Assembly (NCBI GenBank): GCA_033549305.1
Contig: JAWSUV010000163.1
Coordinates: 1 to 5,148, forward strand
Source of the DNA: Anoxynatronum sp033549305
GTDB lineage: Bacteria; Bacillota; Clostridia; Peptostreptococcales; Tindalliaceae
Length of the DNA: 5,148 bases
Direction of reading: 5' to 3'
Shown: piece after piece, positions 1 to 5,148 of the stretch
Layout: each line of letters starts with the position of its first letter
Numbering within the stretch: position 1 is the stretch's first letter
The notes under the pieces: generated by a model
Databases searched by the model: none
The model's input: only the letters and a program-made list of their open reading frames with translations
Told to the model about the DNA's origin: nothing
Position numbers and translations under genes: made by a program

Positions 1-2
1 AG

Positions 3-323
3 TTTAAGGGAAAAGACGTCTGGCGCCTTATCCGCCGCGAAGCGGAAGTCGGCTTCATGATCGGGATCGTTAACGGCATTCTCGTCAGCATTGTTGCAAC
101 TGTCTGGCAGGGGAGCCTTATGCTGGGTTTCGTCATTGGATTGTCCTTGTCGATTACGCTGTTCTTCGCCACGATGGCAGGTACCCTGGTGCCGCTGCTC
201 ATGGCTAAAATGAACATCGACCCGGCATTTGCCTCAGGCCCTTTTATCACCACCATCAATGACCTGGTGGGGTTGACCATTTACTTTACCATTGCGACCC
301 GATTTATGCGATATCTTGTTTAG
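3..323 (+). CDS. mgtE: MgtE-type magnesium channel/transporter, C-terminal fragment
   Basis: This is the last 106 residues of an MgtE-family Mg2+ channel, an inner-membrane protein; the start lies left of the window. The frame is open from the window edge to TAG at 321-323. A charged stretch (WRLIRREAEVG) leads into a hydrophobic helix (about residues 18-38), followed by a second and third helix. The diagnostic part is AGTLVPLLMAKMNIDPAF followed by ASGPFITTINDLVG, the conserved last two transmembrane helices of MgtE. The aspartate in TTINDLVG matches the pore-lining aspartate known in the Thermus thermophilus protein (family knowledge). The cytosolic N and CBS domains would lie outside the window, so regulation cannot be judged. 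The gene converges on the small minus-strand gene ending at 345, with 21 bp between the stops, and I see no terminator there. Family assignment is very likely. Confidence 0.92.
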   Translation, partial: FKGKDVWRLIRREAEVGFMIGIVNGILVSIVATVWQGSLMLGFVIGLSLSITLFFATMAGTLVPLLMAKMNIDPAFASGPFITTINDLVGLTIYFTIATRFMRYLV

Positions 324-344
324 TGATTCCGTTTTATTATTTGA

Positions 345-473
345 TCAGAGCTTTTCATTCCCACATGATGCACACACCAAATAATGTTTGTTTCCATCCT
401 TATCTGTCAGAAGAATACCCAGTTTGATGTTCGTTTGGAGATTATCGTTAAAAACGCACCTGATCTTCACCAT
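345..473 (-). CDS. Small CxxC protein (42 aa), unknown function
   Basis: A short reading frame that starts inside the 3' end of the lipoprotein gene (26-nt overlap, different frame) and ends in TGA at 345-347. It reads MVKIRCVFNDNLQTNIKLG, then ILLTDKDGNKHYLVCASCG, then NEKL. Cys6, Cys34 and Cys37 (C-A-S-C-G) with His30 could form a small zinc or metal site. The central part alternates polar and hydrophobic residues as a beta hairpin would. ATG at 473 is chosen because GGTGG lies 6 nt upstream. Earlier in-frame ATGs at 494 and 506 would add 7 or 11 residues but have poorly spaced ribosome sites. The gene fills the otherwise empty gap between the lipoprotein gene and mgtE and is probably translated by coupling with the lipoprotein gene. 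I do not recognise the family. It is short enough that a chance frame cannot be excluded, although the peptide looks protein-like. Confidence 0.5.
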   Translation of the reverse strand: MVKIRCVFNDNLQTNIKLGILLTDKDGNKHYLVCASCGNEKL

Positions 474-1089
474 GGAAGACCACCGTGAGCACATACGCTG
501 CTTCATACTCCGTCAGGGCTTCGATGCCGCCTTCAGCGGCATCAAAAATAAATGAGGGTCCCCGCATGGATCCGGTGGAAGAACCCACAAGGGCTGCCAG
601 CATCACCGGCTCATCCACGATGACAGTGTCTATCCGTTCTGCCTGGCTCCAGGACCAGGCATTCAGCTCTGGTGAAAAGCTTACCTGCTGTGTCATTCTG
701 TCGCCGCCAAAGGCGATGGACCAAACCTGCTCCTGGTTGATACCCGTATTGATCTGTGACCAAATGAGGCGCTGAAATCCCGCCTCCAGAAAACCGCCCA
801 TTTGCCAGTGCATCACTGGTTCCACATGTGTGCCGTTTTCATAATAGTCCACCCGGTATTCCATCTGATCAAAATCAATTCGATCCAGATCGATGTCGAA
901 TGCAAAATACCGTTCAACGCCTACTGCTGTTAGAAGGCTTTTTTCATTCTCGGTTAATGCGGCTGCCTGAATGGCCGGACCTCCTGACAGGCTGCCGGCC
1001 ATCTGACAGCCGGAAAGCGTTGCCAGCATGGTCACTGCCAGCAGTAAGATGACGGCTATTCTTGTTATGGTTCTTCTGCTTCTTTTCAT
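448..1089 (-). CDS. Lipoprotein of unknown function
   Basis: A 213-residue secreted, membrane-anchored protein. The N-terminus is a classic lipoprotein signal: basic residues (MKRSRRTITR), a hydrophobic core (IAVILLLAVTMLATL) and the lipobox L-S-G-C, with Cys28 as the predicted lipidated residue. The rest is soluble, rich in acidic and aromatic residues, with no further membrane segment and no family I can name. An ATG two codons earlier (1095) sits only 1 nt from the ribosome binding site, whereas the ATG at 1089 is 7 nt downstream of AGGAGG (1097-1102), so the latter is preferred. The gene begins 14 bp after the MFS stop codon, so the two are almost certainly one transcript. The 3' end overlaps the small CxxC protein gene. 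It could be a substrate-binding or envelope partner of the transporter, but only position suggests this. Confidence 0.85.
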   Translation of the reverse strand: MKRSRRTITRIAVILLLAVTMLATLSGCQMAGSLSGGPAIQAAALTENEKSLLTAVGVERYFAFDIDLDRIDFDQMEYRVDYYENGTHVEPVMHWQMGGFLEAGFQRLIWSQINTGINQEQVWSIAFGGDRMTQQVSFSPELNAWSWSQAERIDTVIVDEPVMLAALVGSSTGSMRGPSFIFDAAEGGIEALTEYEAAYVLTVVFHGEDQVRF

Positions 1090-1096
1090 GATCATT

Positions 1097-1102
1097 CCTC
1101 CT
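1097..1102 (-). promoter_or_regulatory. Ribosome binding site of the lipoprotein gene
   Basis: AGGAGG on the minus strand, directly after the MFS stop codon. It is a full match to the anti-Shine-Dalgarno sequence and lies 7 nt from the ATG at 1089, but only 1 nt from the ATG at 1095. It therefore decides the start. The site also supports translational linkage of the two genes. Confidence 0.8.
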
Positions 1103-1103
1103 G

Positions 1104-2270
1104 TTAATAATCCGTATCAGACACTGCATACGGTTTGATGGCTGAGGCCAGTTTCCATTGCAGCAGGACCAGCACCAACATAAAAAAAGGGAAAAGCCGG
1201 ATCCCCCACTGAGACAGGGCAATGCCGATCAGGGGCGGAACCGTCGCAATGCCCACGTAAGCTGCAGCAAACTGATACCCAATCAGGGTTTGGGAGGCCT
1301 GTTCTCCAAATCGTCGAGGCGTTTCGTGCACCATGGCCGGGAAGATGGGGGCGAACCCGAGGCCGATAAACATAAATGCCGGCAGGGGATAGAAATTTGA
1401 TATCAGCAGCAGCGCACCAATGACGGACAGGGTAAAGCCCAGCTTCATCATTTGCCAGTTATTCAGCCTAAAGGAAATCACGCCTGCCAGCAGTCGGCCA
1501 GCCGTGATTCCGCCATAGTAGAGGGCCACCATCTGTGCAGCACGTTCAAGGGAGATGCCGTGATGCTGAAACAGATAACTGCTGCCCCACAGCCCCATGG
1601 CGTATTCCCCGGCGCAGTAAAACAGGAAGACCAGCATGGCATGGGGAGCTCCTCTGGTTTTAAAGACTTCGAGGCTGCTCAGCGCCCTGGCGGTGAGTTT
1701 TTTCGGCTCTTTCAGGCTTTGATGCTTCTGCCACAGGGGCAGGGAAAGAAGCAAAACCGCCGCCAATGCAAACTGGATCATGGCGATGGTACGAAACCCG
1801 GCACGCCAGGACTGCGTCTGAAGGAGCACTGCGGACATGATCAGGGGGCCGGCCGTGGCGCCGATCCCCCAGCTGGCATGGAGCCAGTTCATATGATGGG
1901 CCCCAAAGTTTTTTGACACGAAGTGATTAAGCGCCGTATCCACTGATCCGGCGCCAAATCCCAGGGGCACTGCCAGAAACAGGATCCATCCATAATGCGG
2001 CGCCATGCCAAACCCCAGCAGCGCTGCGGCTGTCATAAAACTGCTGAAAAAAGCGATTTTACCTTCCCCAAAGGCGGCAATCATTCTGCCGCTGAGCAAA
2101 CTGCTGGCAACGGTTCCCAGGGTTGTCACCGTAGCAATCAAGCCGCCTGCCCGAAGATCCATCACCCATTCGGTGCGGATCAGGGGCCAGGCCACGCCAA
2201 AAACAGCATCCGGCAGGCCAAGCGAAATAAACGCCATATAGATGATCATCAGTAATAAGACTGTTATCAT
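1104..2270 (-). CDS. MFS transporter, fucose-permease-like (FHS type), substrate unknown
   Basis: A 388-residue major facilitator superfamily permease of the cytoplasmic membrane, of normal family length with about 12 hydrophobic segments. Signs of the family, in order: LGLPDAVFG in helix 1 (about 17-25); a variant of the loop 2-3 motif, SGRMIAAFGEGK (60-71); LHASWGIGATAGP in helix 5 (130-142); a basic central loop (about 182-209); YYGGITAGRLLAG (251-263); and GLGFAPIFPAM (303-313). The last motif and the helix 5 motif recall the fucose:H+ symporter-like branch, but the substrate cannot be assigned. ATG at 2270 is chosen because GGAGAGGTG lies just upstream. A TTG at 2294 would add eight residues (MLTDGEVP) that do not look like a membrane-protein start and would cover that ribosome site. 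The gene is first in an operon with the lipoprotein and small CxxC protein genes. Confidence 0.88.
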   Translation of the reverse strand: MITVLLLMIIYMAFISLGLPDAVFGVAWPLIRTEWVMDLRAGGLIATVTTLGTVASSLLSGRMIAAFGEGKIAFFSSFMTAAALLGFGMAPHYGWILFLAVPLGFGAGSVDTALNHFVSKNFGAHHMNWLHASWGIGATAGPLIMSAVLLQTQSWRAGFRTIAMIQFALAAVLLLSLPLWQKHQSLKEPKKLTARALSSLEVFKTRGAPHAMLVFLFYCAGEYAMGLWGSSYLFQHHGISLERAAQMVALYYGGITAGRLLAGVISFRLNNWQMMKLGFTLSVIGALLLISNFYPLPAFMFIGLGFAPIFPAMVHETPRRFGEQASQTLIGYQFAAAYVGIATVPPLIGIALSQWGIRLFPFFMLVLVLLQWKLASAIKPYAVSDTDY

Positions 2271-2445
2271 TGGCACCTCTCCATCTGTCAGCAACCCGCA
2301 TTTCGAAAAAATAGGATCTGTTCACTCCAGCATATCACAACAGCCTGAAGCCTAAAAGTTCCCGTTAGAACAATACCGCCTTCGCCGCCGTATCATCACT
2401 AAAAAAGGATCCACATGACATGGCACATACTCTTTCCTCAGCAAA
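2271..2445. other. Intergenic region upstream of the MFS operon
   Basis: This 175-bp spacer lies between the two-component terminator and the MFS start, and should carry the promoter of the MFS-lipoprotein operon on the minus strand. The best -10 candidate is TATGCT preceded by TG (TGATATGCT, about 2331-2339), an extended -10 form, but the matching -35 is poor (TTTTAG at 17 bp). I see no riboswitch-like structure and no convincing operator. Other than the MFS ribosome site, nothing else is recognisable. Confidence 0.3.
2274..2282 (-). promoter_or_regulatory. Ribosome binding site of the MFS gene
   Basis: GGAGAGGTG on the minus strand. GGAG ends 8 nt and GAGGTG ends 3 nt before the ATG at 2270, so either register can pair with 16S rRNA. 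It supports ATG 2270 over the upstream TTG at 2294. Confidence 0.6.
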
Positions 2446-2483
2446 GAAAAACACAGTCTCTCGTCTGAGAGACTGTGTTTTTC
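2446..2483. terminator. Bidirectional rho-independent terminator after the kinase gene
   Basis: A perfect 17-bp inverted repeat (2446-2462 and 2467-2483) with a 4-nt loop. The core GTCTCTC/GAGAGAC is flanked by five A on one side and five T on the other, so the hairpin has a T-tail in either direction. It starts 47 bp after the kinase stop codon and so ends the two-component transcript on the minus strand. No + strand gene in the window needs it. Confidence 0.9.
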
Positions 2484-2530
2484 AGGCTTTCTATTGCTGA
2501 TGTTCAGGAGCATGGTGAAGCATGAAAGAG

Positions 2531-4093
2531 TTAAATCTCCATCACGGCAGGCAGACTCAGCACTGTTTTAAACAGATCACCGTCAATGGAAATATCAAGA
2601 CTGCCTTGCTGGGCTTGGGCTAATCCTCTGGCGATGGCCAGCCCCAGCCCGGATCCTTCTTCTGTTCGTGATTCATCTCCTCTGACAAACCGTTCCATCA
2701 ACTCTTCCGGGTTCACATTTAACTGGGTGGAGGAGACATTTTTGATGGTCAGTATCCCTTGCCTGTCCCGGTTTTCAGCAGACAGATATATCCGGGTTCC
2801 CGTCATGCTGTATTTCAGAACATTGCTCATCAAATTATCCAGGATCCGCCACAGGCAATTGCCGTCTCCCACAACCGTAACCGGCTCATTTGCCTTAACC
2901 AGCTGCAGTTCCAGACCGGCATCAGACAGTCTTTCTTCAAATTCACCTTCCACCTGCAGCAGGATTTCCTGTAGGTCCACTGCTGCTAACTGCACCTGAA
3001 CATTGCCGGAGGATGCCCGGGAAGCCTCCAGCAAATCGTCGATCAGTTTTTTTAACCGTTCCGTCTTTTCTGTCAGCACTTTCAGGTATCCCTGAGCTGT
3101 TTCATTTTCATCATTTTCCTTTTTCAGCAAATCCACATAATTGATCACGGAGGTTAGCGGCGTTTTCAAATCGTGGGACACGTTGGTGATCAGCTCTGTC
3201 TTCATCCGTTCTCCCTTGATGGCTTCACCCACCGCCTGTTTCAGCCCTGTTTGAATACTGGCTACGTTTTGTCCCAGTTCCTGCAGGGGCAGCGCCATTT
3301 TTTCCGGGTTCAGGGGATAATCGATGTCGCCATGGGCAATATGGTGGGTGGCTTGCATCACGGCAGCAAAGGAGGAAAACGGTTTTATGAGCCCGATGAG
3401 CACCAGGGTGTTAAACATCACCATCACCAGGAAAAAACCACCACTTGAGCGACTGAACAACACCCCCAGGATGCCATTGAGAAAGCCGTAAACCAGCACC
3501 ATCAGCATCACCATCACGTGTGCCCTGCGGTAAGAAAAAAGCCGACGGAACCTTTCCCGGATTTTTCTCAGTAAACTGCCCAAAAGGGTGTGGCTGAACA
3601 GGGTTTTTCGTTTCACATGCCGCACCATGGACAGATAATAGGAAAGACCTATGATGCCATCAATCCCCAATACCACCAGCAGGCCAAAGATGGTAAAGTT
3701 GTCATGCCCAATGTTGTCACCTGCAATGCTGATCAAAAGAGCAGCTGCTCCCAGAGACAGGCCTGCCGCGAGGAGCACCAGCAGGGTATGAAGGTCAGTG
3801 TATAGCCAGTCCAATGGCCCTGCCTTGAGGCTGTCCTGCTCTTTATTGTGCTGGAGGCTGTGACCGACTGCCAGGGTCAGGTAAACCAATGAGGCCAGAA
3901 ATACCGGCAGGGCTGCCAGCATGGGCCATCGGAACACTTCCAGTGTAGGCTGAACCTGCCAGTATCGATACCATCTTAGTATCATCAACGTCATCCCGCC
4001 GCCGGCCATCACCATAAAACTGCTCCAGGCCAGTAAATAGGCTCCCACCTTCAGGCCCGTCGATTCTTTAATGCTTTTCCATTTTGTATCCAA
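2531..4093 (-). CDS. Membrane sensor histidine kinase, VanS-like HisKA type
   Basis: A 520-residue sensor kinase. Six hydrophobic segments (about 17-39, 57-78, 102-124, 133-155, 192-213, 218-238) form the N-terminal half, with only short loops and no sizeable extracellular sensor domain. A short linker (about 240-295) leads to the H-box NVSHDLKTPLTS, whose His307 is the predicted autophosphorylation site. An ATPase domain follows, with the N-box RILDNLMSN (416-424) and the G2 box EGSGLGLAIA (479-488). The usual DxGxG of the G1 box is replaced by KNVSSTQLN (451-459), which I recall as common in this clostridial branch and not proof of inactivity. The start is a TTG overlapping the regulator gene by 26 nt; AGGTGG lies about 9 nt upstream, and no better start precedes the first helix. 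It should phosphorylate the response regulator encoded upstream, but that protein is truncated. The signal is unknown. Confidence 0.93.
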   Translation of the reverse strand: MDTKWKSIKESTGLKVGAYLLAWSSFMVMAGGGMTLMILRWYRYWQVQPTLEVFRWPMLAALPVFLASLVYLTLAVGHSLQHNKEQDSLKAGPLDWLYTDLHTLLVLLAAGLSLGAAALLISIAGDNIGHDNFTIFGLLVVLGIDGIIGLSYYLSMVRHVKRKTLFSHTLLGSLLRKIRERFRRLFSYRRAHVMVMLMVLVYGFLNGILGVLFSRSSGGFFLVMVMFNTLVLIGLIKPFSSFAAVMQATHHIAHGDIDYPLNPEKMALPLQELGQNVASIQTGLKQAVGEAIKGERMKTELITNVSHDLKTPLTSVINYVDLLKKENDENETAQGYLKVLTEKTERLKKLIDDLLEASRASSGNVQVQLAAVDLQEILLQVEGEFEERLSDAGLELQLVKANEPVTVVGDGNCLWRILDNLMSNVLKYSMTGTRIYLSAENRDRQGILTIKNVSSTQLNVNPEELMERFVRGDESRTEEGSGLGLAIARGLAQAQQGSLDISIDGDLFKTVLSLPAVMEI

Positions 4094-4529
4094 TGCCCCA
4101 CACCACCTTTATGTATTCTGGTTCTCTGGGATTGATTTCAATCTTTTCCCGCAGCCGCCGGATGTGAACGGAGACAGTGTTGTCGACGGCATAGCCGTTT
4201 TCATTCCACACCTGGTCATAAATAACAGAGGTGGAAAACACCTTCCCCACATGCTGCATTAAAAAGGCCGCTATTTTGTACTCTGTGGCTGTCAGTTTCA
4301 CCGCTTCACCGTCGGCTTTCAGTTGGCAGGCCTCCATATCCAGCTCCAGTCGTCCGTTGACCAACACTTTTTCGCAGGTTTCCATGCTGCCCAACCGGGT
4401 GTAGCGTCGAAGCTGTGATTTTACCCGCGCCATCAATTCCAGGGCGTTGAAGGGTTTTGTCACATAGTCGTCTGCCCCGAACTGCAGACCAGTGATTTTG
4501 TCCGTGCACTCTGATTTTGCCGATAACAT
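4068..4529 (-). CDS. Truncated OmpR/VanR-type response regulator (probably a broken gene)
   Basis: The 153 readable residues are the end of a receiver domain followed by a complete winged-helix DNA-binding domain. MLSAKSE (strand 4 with its conserved serine) and DDYVTKPFN, with the conserved Lys25, mark the receiver. Residues about 53-150 (TATEYKIAAFLMQHVGKVFS, then DNTVSVHIRRLREKIE and VWGIGYKM) mark the OmpR-type effector. Intact relatives have about 225-235 residues, so about 75 are missing, including the acidic pocket and phospho-accepting Asp. In frame, sequence typical of the family continues to IPII just before the Met, but a TGA blocks the frame at 4563-4565. The Met at 4529 is an internal strand residue, not a natural start, and has no ribosome site at normal distance; GGAGGG lies 19 nt away. 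If translated, the product could bind DNA but not be phosphorylated normally. It overlaps the kinase gene by 26 nt. Confidence 0.8.
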   Translation of the reverse strand: MLSAKSECTDKITGLQFGADDYVTKPFNALELMARVKSQLRRYTRLGSMETCEKVLVNGRLELDMEACQLKADGEAVKLTATEYKIAAFLMQHVGKVFSTSVIYDQVWNENGYAVDNTVSVHIRRLREKIEINPREPEYIKVVWGIGYKMEKH

Positions 4530-4632
4530 GATGATGGGAATGTTTTTTCCCTCCGCAGTTGTTCAGCTTCTGCCGCAATGTGGCTGGAGATCATCAAGGG
4601 GCCACACGCTCTGCTCTTTTTTTCTTCACCTG
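4530..4632 (-). pseudogene. Probable decayed 5' part of the response regulator gene
   Basis: Receiver-like residues continue upstream in another frame: EQLRREKTF runs straight into PIIMLSAK if one base is added at the six-A run (minus strand, 4543-4548) or the adjacent CCC. LRREKTFPIIML matches the helix 3-strand 4 spacing of VanR-like proteins. Further upstream, LDDLQPH (4598-4578) and HIAAEAEQLRRE (4582-4547), in two frames, could instead be relics of the first strand and helix. AGGTGA (4626-4631) could be the old ribosome binding site, but no ATG follows it at proper distance. No reading restores the phospho-acceptor Asp strand, so there is both missing sequence and at least one frameshift. 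Which pieces are true remnants is uncertain. Confidence 0.4.
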
Positions 4633-4636
4633 GTTT

Positions 4637-4683
4637 CTTATCCCATCTATTGTTCACCCTATTCAACGAATTTCATCGAAATT
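4637..4683 (-). promoter_or_regulatory. Possible promoter/operator region of the two-component operon
   Basis: Between the peroxidase terminator and the regulator remnant lies a TTGAAT (4661-4666), 18 bp, GATAAG (4637-4642) promoter-like pair, four of six matches in each hexamer. Just upstream is the short palindrome AATTTC-ATC-GAAATT (4669-4683), which could be an operator. If transcription began 6-7 bp below GATAAG, the AGGTGA would lie at the very 5' end of the mRNA, which weakens this reading. Some promoter is expected here because the kinase transcript must begin after the terminator at 4690-4714. Confidence 0.25.
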
Positions 4684-4689
4684 TGTTTC

Positions 4690-4714
4690 AAAAAAAAGGG
4701 GCTTGATTGGCCCC
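4690..4714 (-). terminator. Rho-independent terminator after the glutathione peroxidase gene
   Basis: On the minus strand, GGGGC, a 7-nt loop (CAATCAA), GCCCC, then eight T. It begins 27 bp after the peroxidase stop codon. The T-run is on one side only, so it works for minus-strand transcription and separates the peroxidase from the two-component operon. Confidence 0.88.
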
Positions 4715-4741
4715 GTTCGCTGATGTGATTTGTGCCTTACC

Positions 4742-5091
4742 CTAAGCTGATTCTTCTTCTTTTGTCTCCTGAGACTCCCTGGCAGACACCAGTTTCTCAA
4801 TGTCTTTTTTCAGTTTCAGAGGCGATGTGGTGGGCGCATAGCGTTTGATCACATTGCCTTTTTCGTCGATGAGGAATTTGGCAAAGTTCCATTTGATGTC
4901 TTTACCCAGGAGTGATGTTGCCTCGCTTTTCAAGTATTGGTAGAGCGGATGCGCCTGTTCACCGTTGACATCTATCTTTTCGAACATGGGGAAGGTCACA
5001 CCATAATTCAGCTGGCAGAATTCCAGGATCTCCCCGTTGCTGCCCGGGTCCTGGTTGGCAAACTGGCTGCTGTAAAATCATAAAATTTCAT
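4742..5091 (-). pseudogene. Glutathione peroxidase family gene, internally deleted
   Basis: The C-terminal ~110 residues are clearly a glutathione peroxidase (thiol peroxidase using glutathione or thioredoxin). QFANQDPGSN, EILEFCQLNYGVTFPMF, KIDVNG, HPLYQYL, IKWNFAKFLID with the conserved Trp, and RYAPTTSP appear in order, followed by an acidic tail (ETKEEESA). Intact proteins have about 160-180 residues. The frame is stopped by TGA at 5078-5080, with only a GTG at 4999 as a later start, which would lose part of the fold. The catalytic Cys/Sec region (normally SKCGFT-like) and the following conserved Gln are absent. Directly upstream in another frame, ATG 5091 reads MKFYDFTA, a typical N-terminus of this family. 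The simplest reading is a deletion of about 60 codons joining residue ~8 to residue ~68 out of frame. No ribosome site is seen before ATG 5091. The product would be inactive. Confidence 0.8.
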
Positions 5092-5148
5092 TGTTGGTTG
5101 TAGTGTCAAAATAGACGTTTTTCAAGCACATAATCTTATGAAATGTTG
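5092..5148. other. Short A/T-rich sequence upstream of the peroxidase remnant
   Basis: On the minus strand a TTGAAA, 17 bp, TACAAC pair (about 5097-5125) resembles a weak promoter, but it would leave only 6 nt before ATG 5091 and no room for a ribosome binding site. I see no coding sequence of a recognisable family here. Confidence 0.2.

Noticed and set aside
448..473. Both gene overlaps in the window (lipoprotein/small protein and regulator/kinase) are exactly 26 nt.
   Set aside because: The two overlaps share no sequence or structure, so the equal length is taken as coincidence.
1452..1916. A 154-codon + strand open frame inside the MFS gene.
   Set aside because: It is antisense to a well-supported transporter, has low-complexity Gly/Gln/His-rich composition, and shows no family motif. 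Other + strand frames across 485-4262 are rejected for the same reason.
2399..2428. Eight-codon minus-strand frame (MCHVMWILF) preceded by GAGGAAAG, as a possible leader peptide for the MFS operon.
   Set aside because: It lies just below a terminator and upstream of the likely promoter, carries no run of regulatory codons, and no attenuator hairpin follows. Chance is the simpler view.
3413..3517. CATCACCATCAC-like repeats in the kinase gene.
   Set aside because: They encode Val/Met-rich membrane helices (VMVMLMVLV) on the minus strand, so the repetition follows from codon choice and is not a separate repeat element.
4541..4549. Programmed -1 ribosomal frameshift at the six-A run (AAAAAAC) in the regulator gene.
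   Set aside because: The upstream frame does not place the codons in the standard X-XXY-YYZ register, and even a successful shift would not restore the missing receiver half. Decay or a sequencing indel explains it better.
5078..5080. In-frame TGA in the peroxidase gene as a selenocysteine codon; bacterial and eukaryotic glutathione peroxidases can be selenoproteins.
   Set aside because: The Sec position in this family lies about 30 residues earlier, in the NxASxUG-like motif. Here TGA sits just before QFANQ, upstream sequence in that frame does not resemble the family, and I see no clear stem-loop just downstream.

Overview
The window looks like chromosomal DNA of a Gram-positive bacterium of the Firmicutes, probably the Clostridia. 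This is inferred from AGGAGG-type ribosome binding sites, a lipobox lipoprotein, a VanR/VanS-like two-component pair, TTG start usage and simple stem plus T-run terminators. Base composition appears roughly balanced. I see no tRNA, rRNA, CRISPR array, insertion sequence or phage gene.

Layout. The left edge (to 323, + strand) is the C-terminal end of an MgtE-type magnesium channel. All other genes are on the minus strand. Reading leftwards from the right edge there is first a broken glutathione peroxidase gene (4742-5091) with its own terminator (4690-4714). Next is a two-component operon: a truncated OmpR/VanR-type response regulator (4068-4529) overlapping an intact six-helix sensor histidine kinase (2531-4093), closed by a perfect 17-bp hairpin terminator (2446-2483). 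A 175-bp spacer follows. Last comes a compact operon of an MFS transporter (1104-2270), a lipoprotein of unknown function (448-1089) and a 42-residue cysteine-containing small protein (345-473) that overlaps the lipoprotein gene. This operon converges on mgtE.

How the genes relate. The response regulator and kinase would normally work as a pair, but the regulator lacks the half of its receiver domain that carries the phosphate-accepting aspartate, and the reading frame is interrupted just upstream. The peroxidase is also damaged: its last ~110 residues are clear, but the catalytic-cysteine region is missing and a short N-terminal remnant lies directly against the C-terminal part in another frame. 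Two broken genes within about 550 bp, beside intact neighbours, point to local decay by deletion or to an assembly/sequencing problem at this end of the window. The MFS-lipoprotein-small protein group looks intact and co-translated, but its substrate cannot be read from sequence.

I do not see a convincing new biological system. The most worthwhile items are the unannotated CxxC small protein, the receiver-less regulator next to an intact kinase, and the internally deleted peroxidase.
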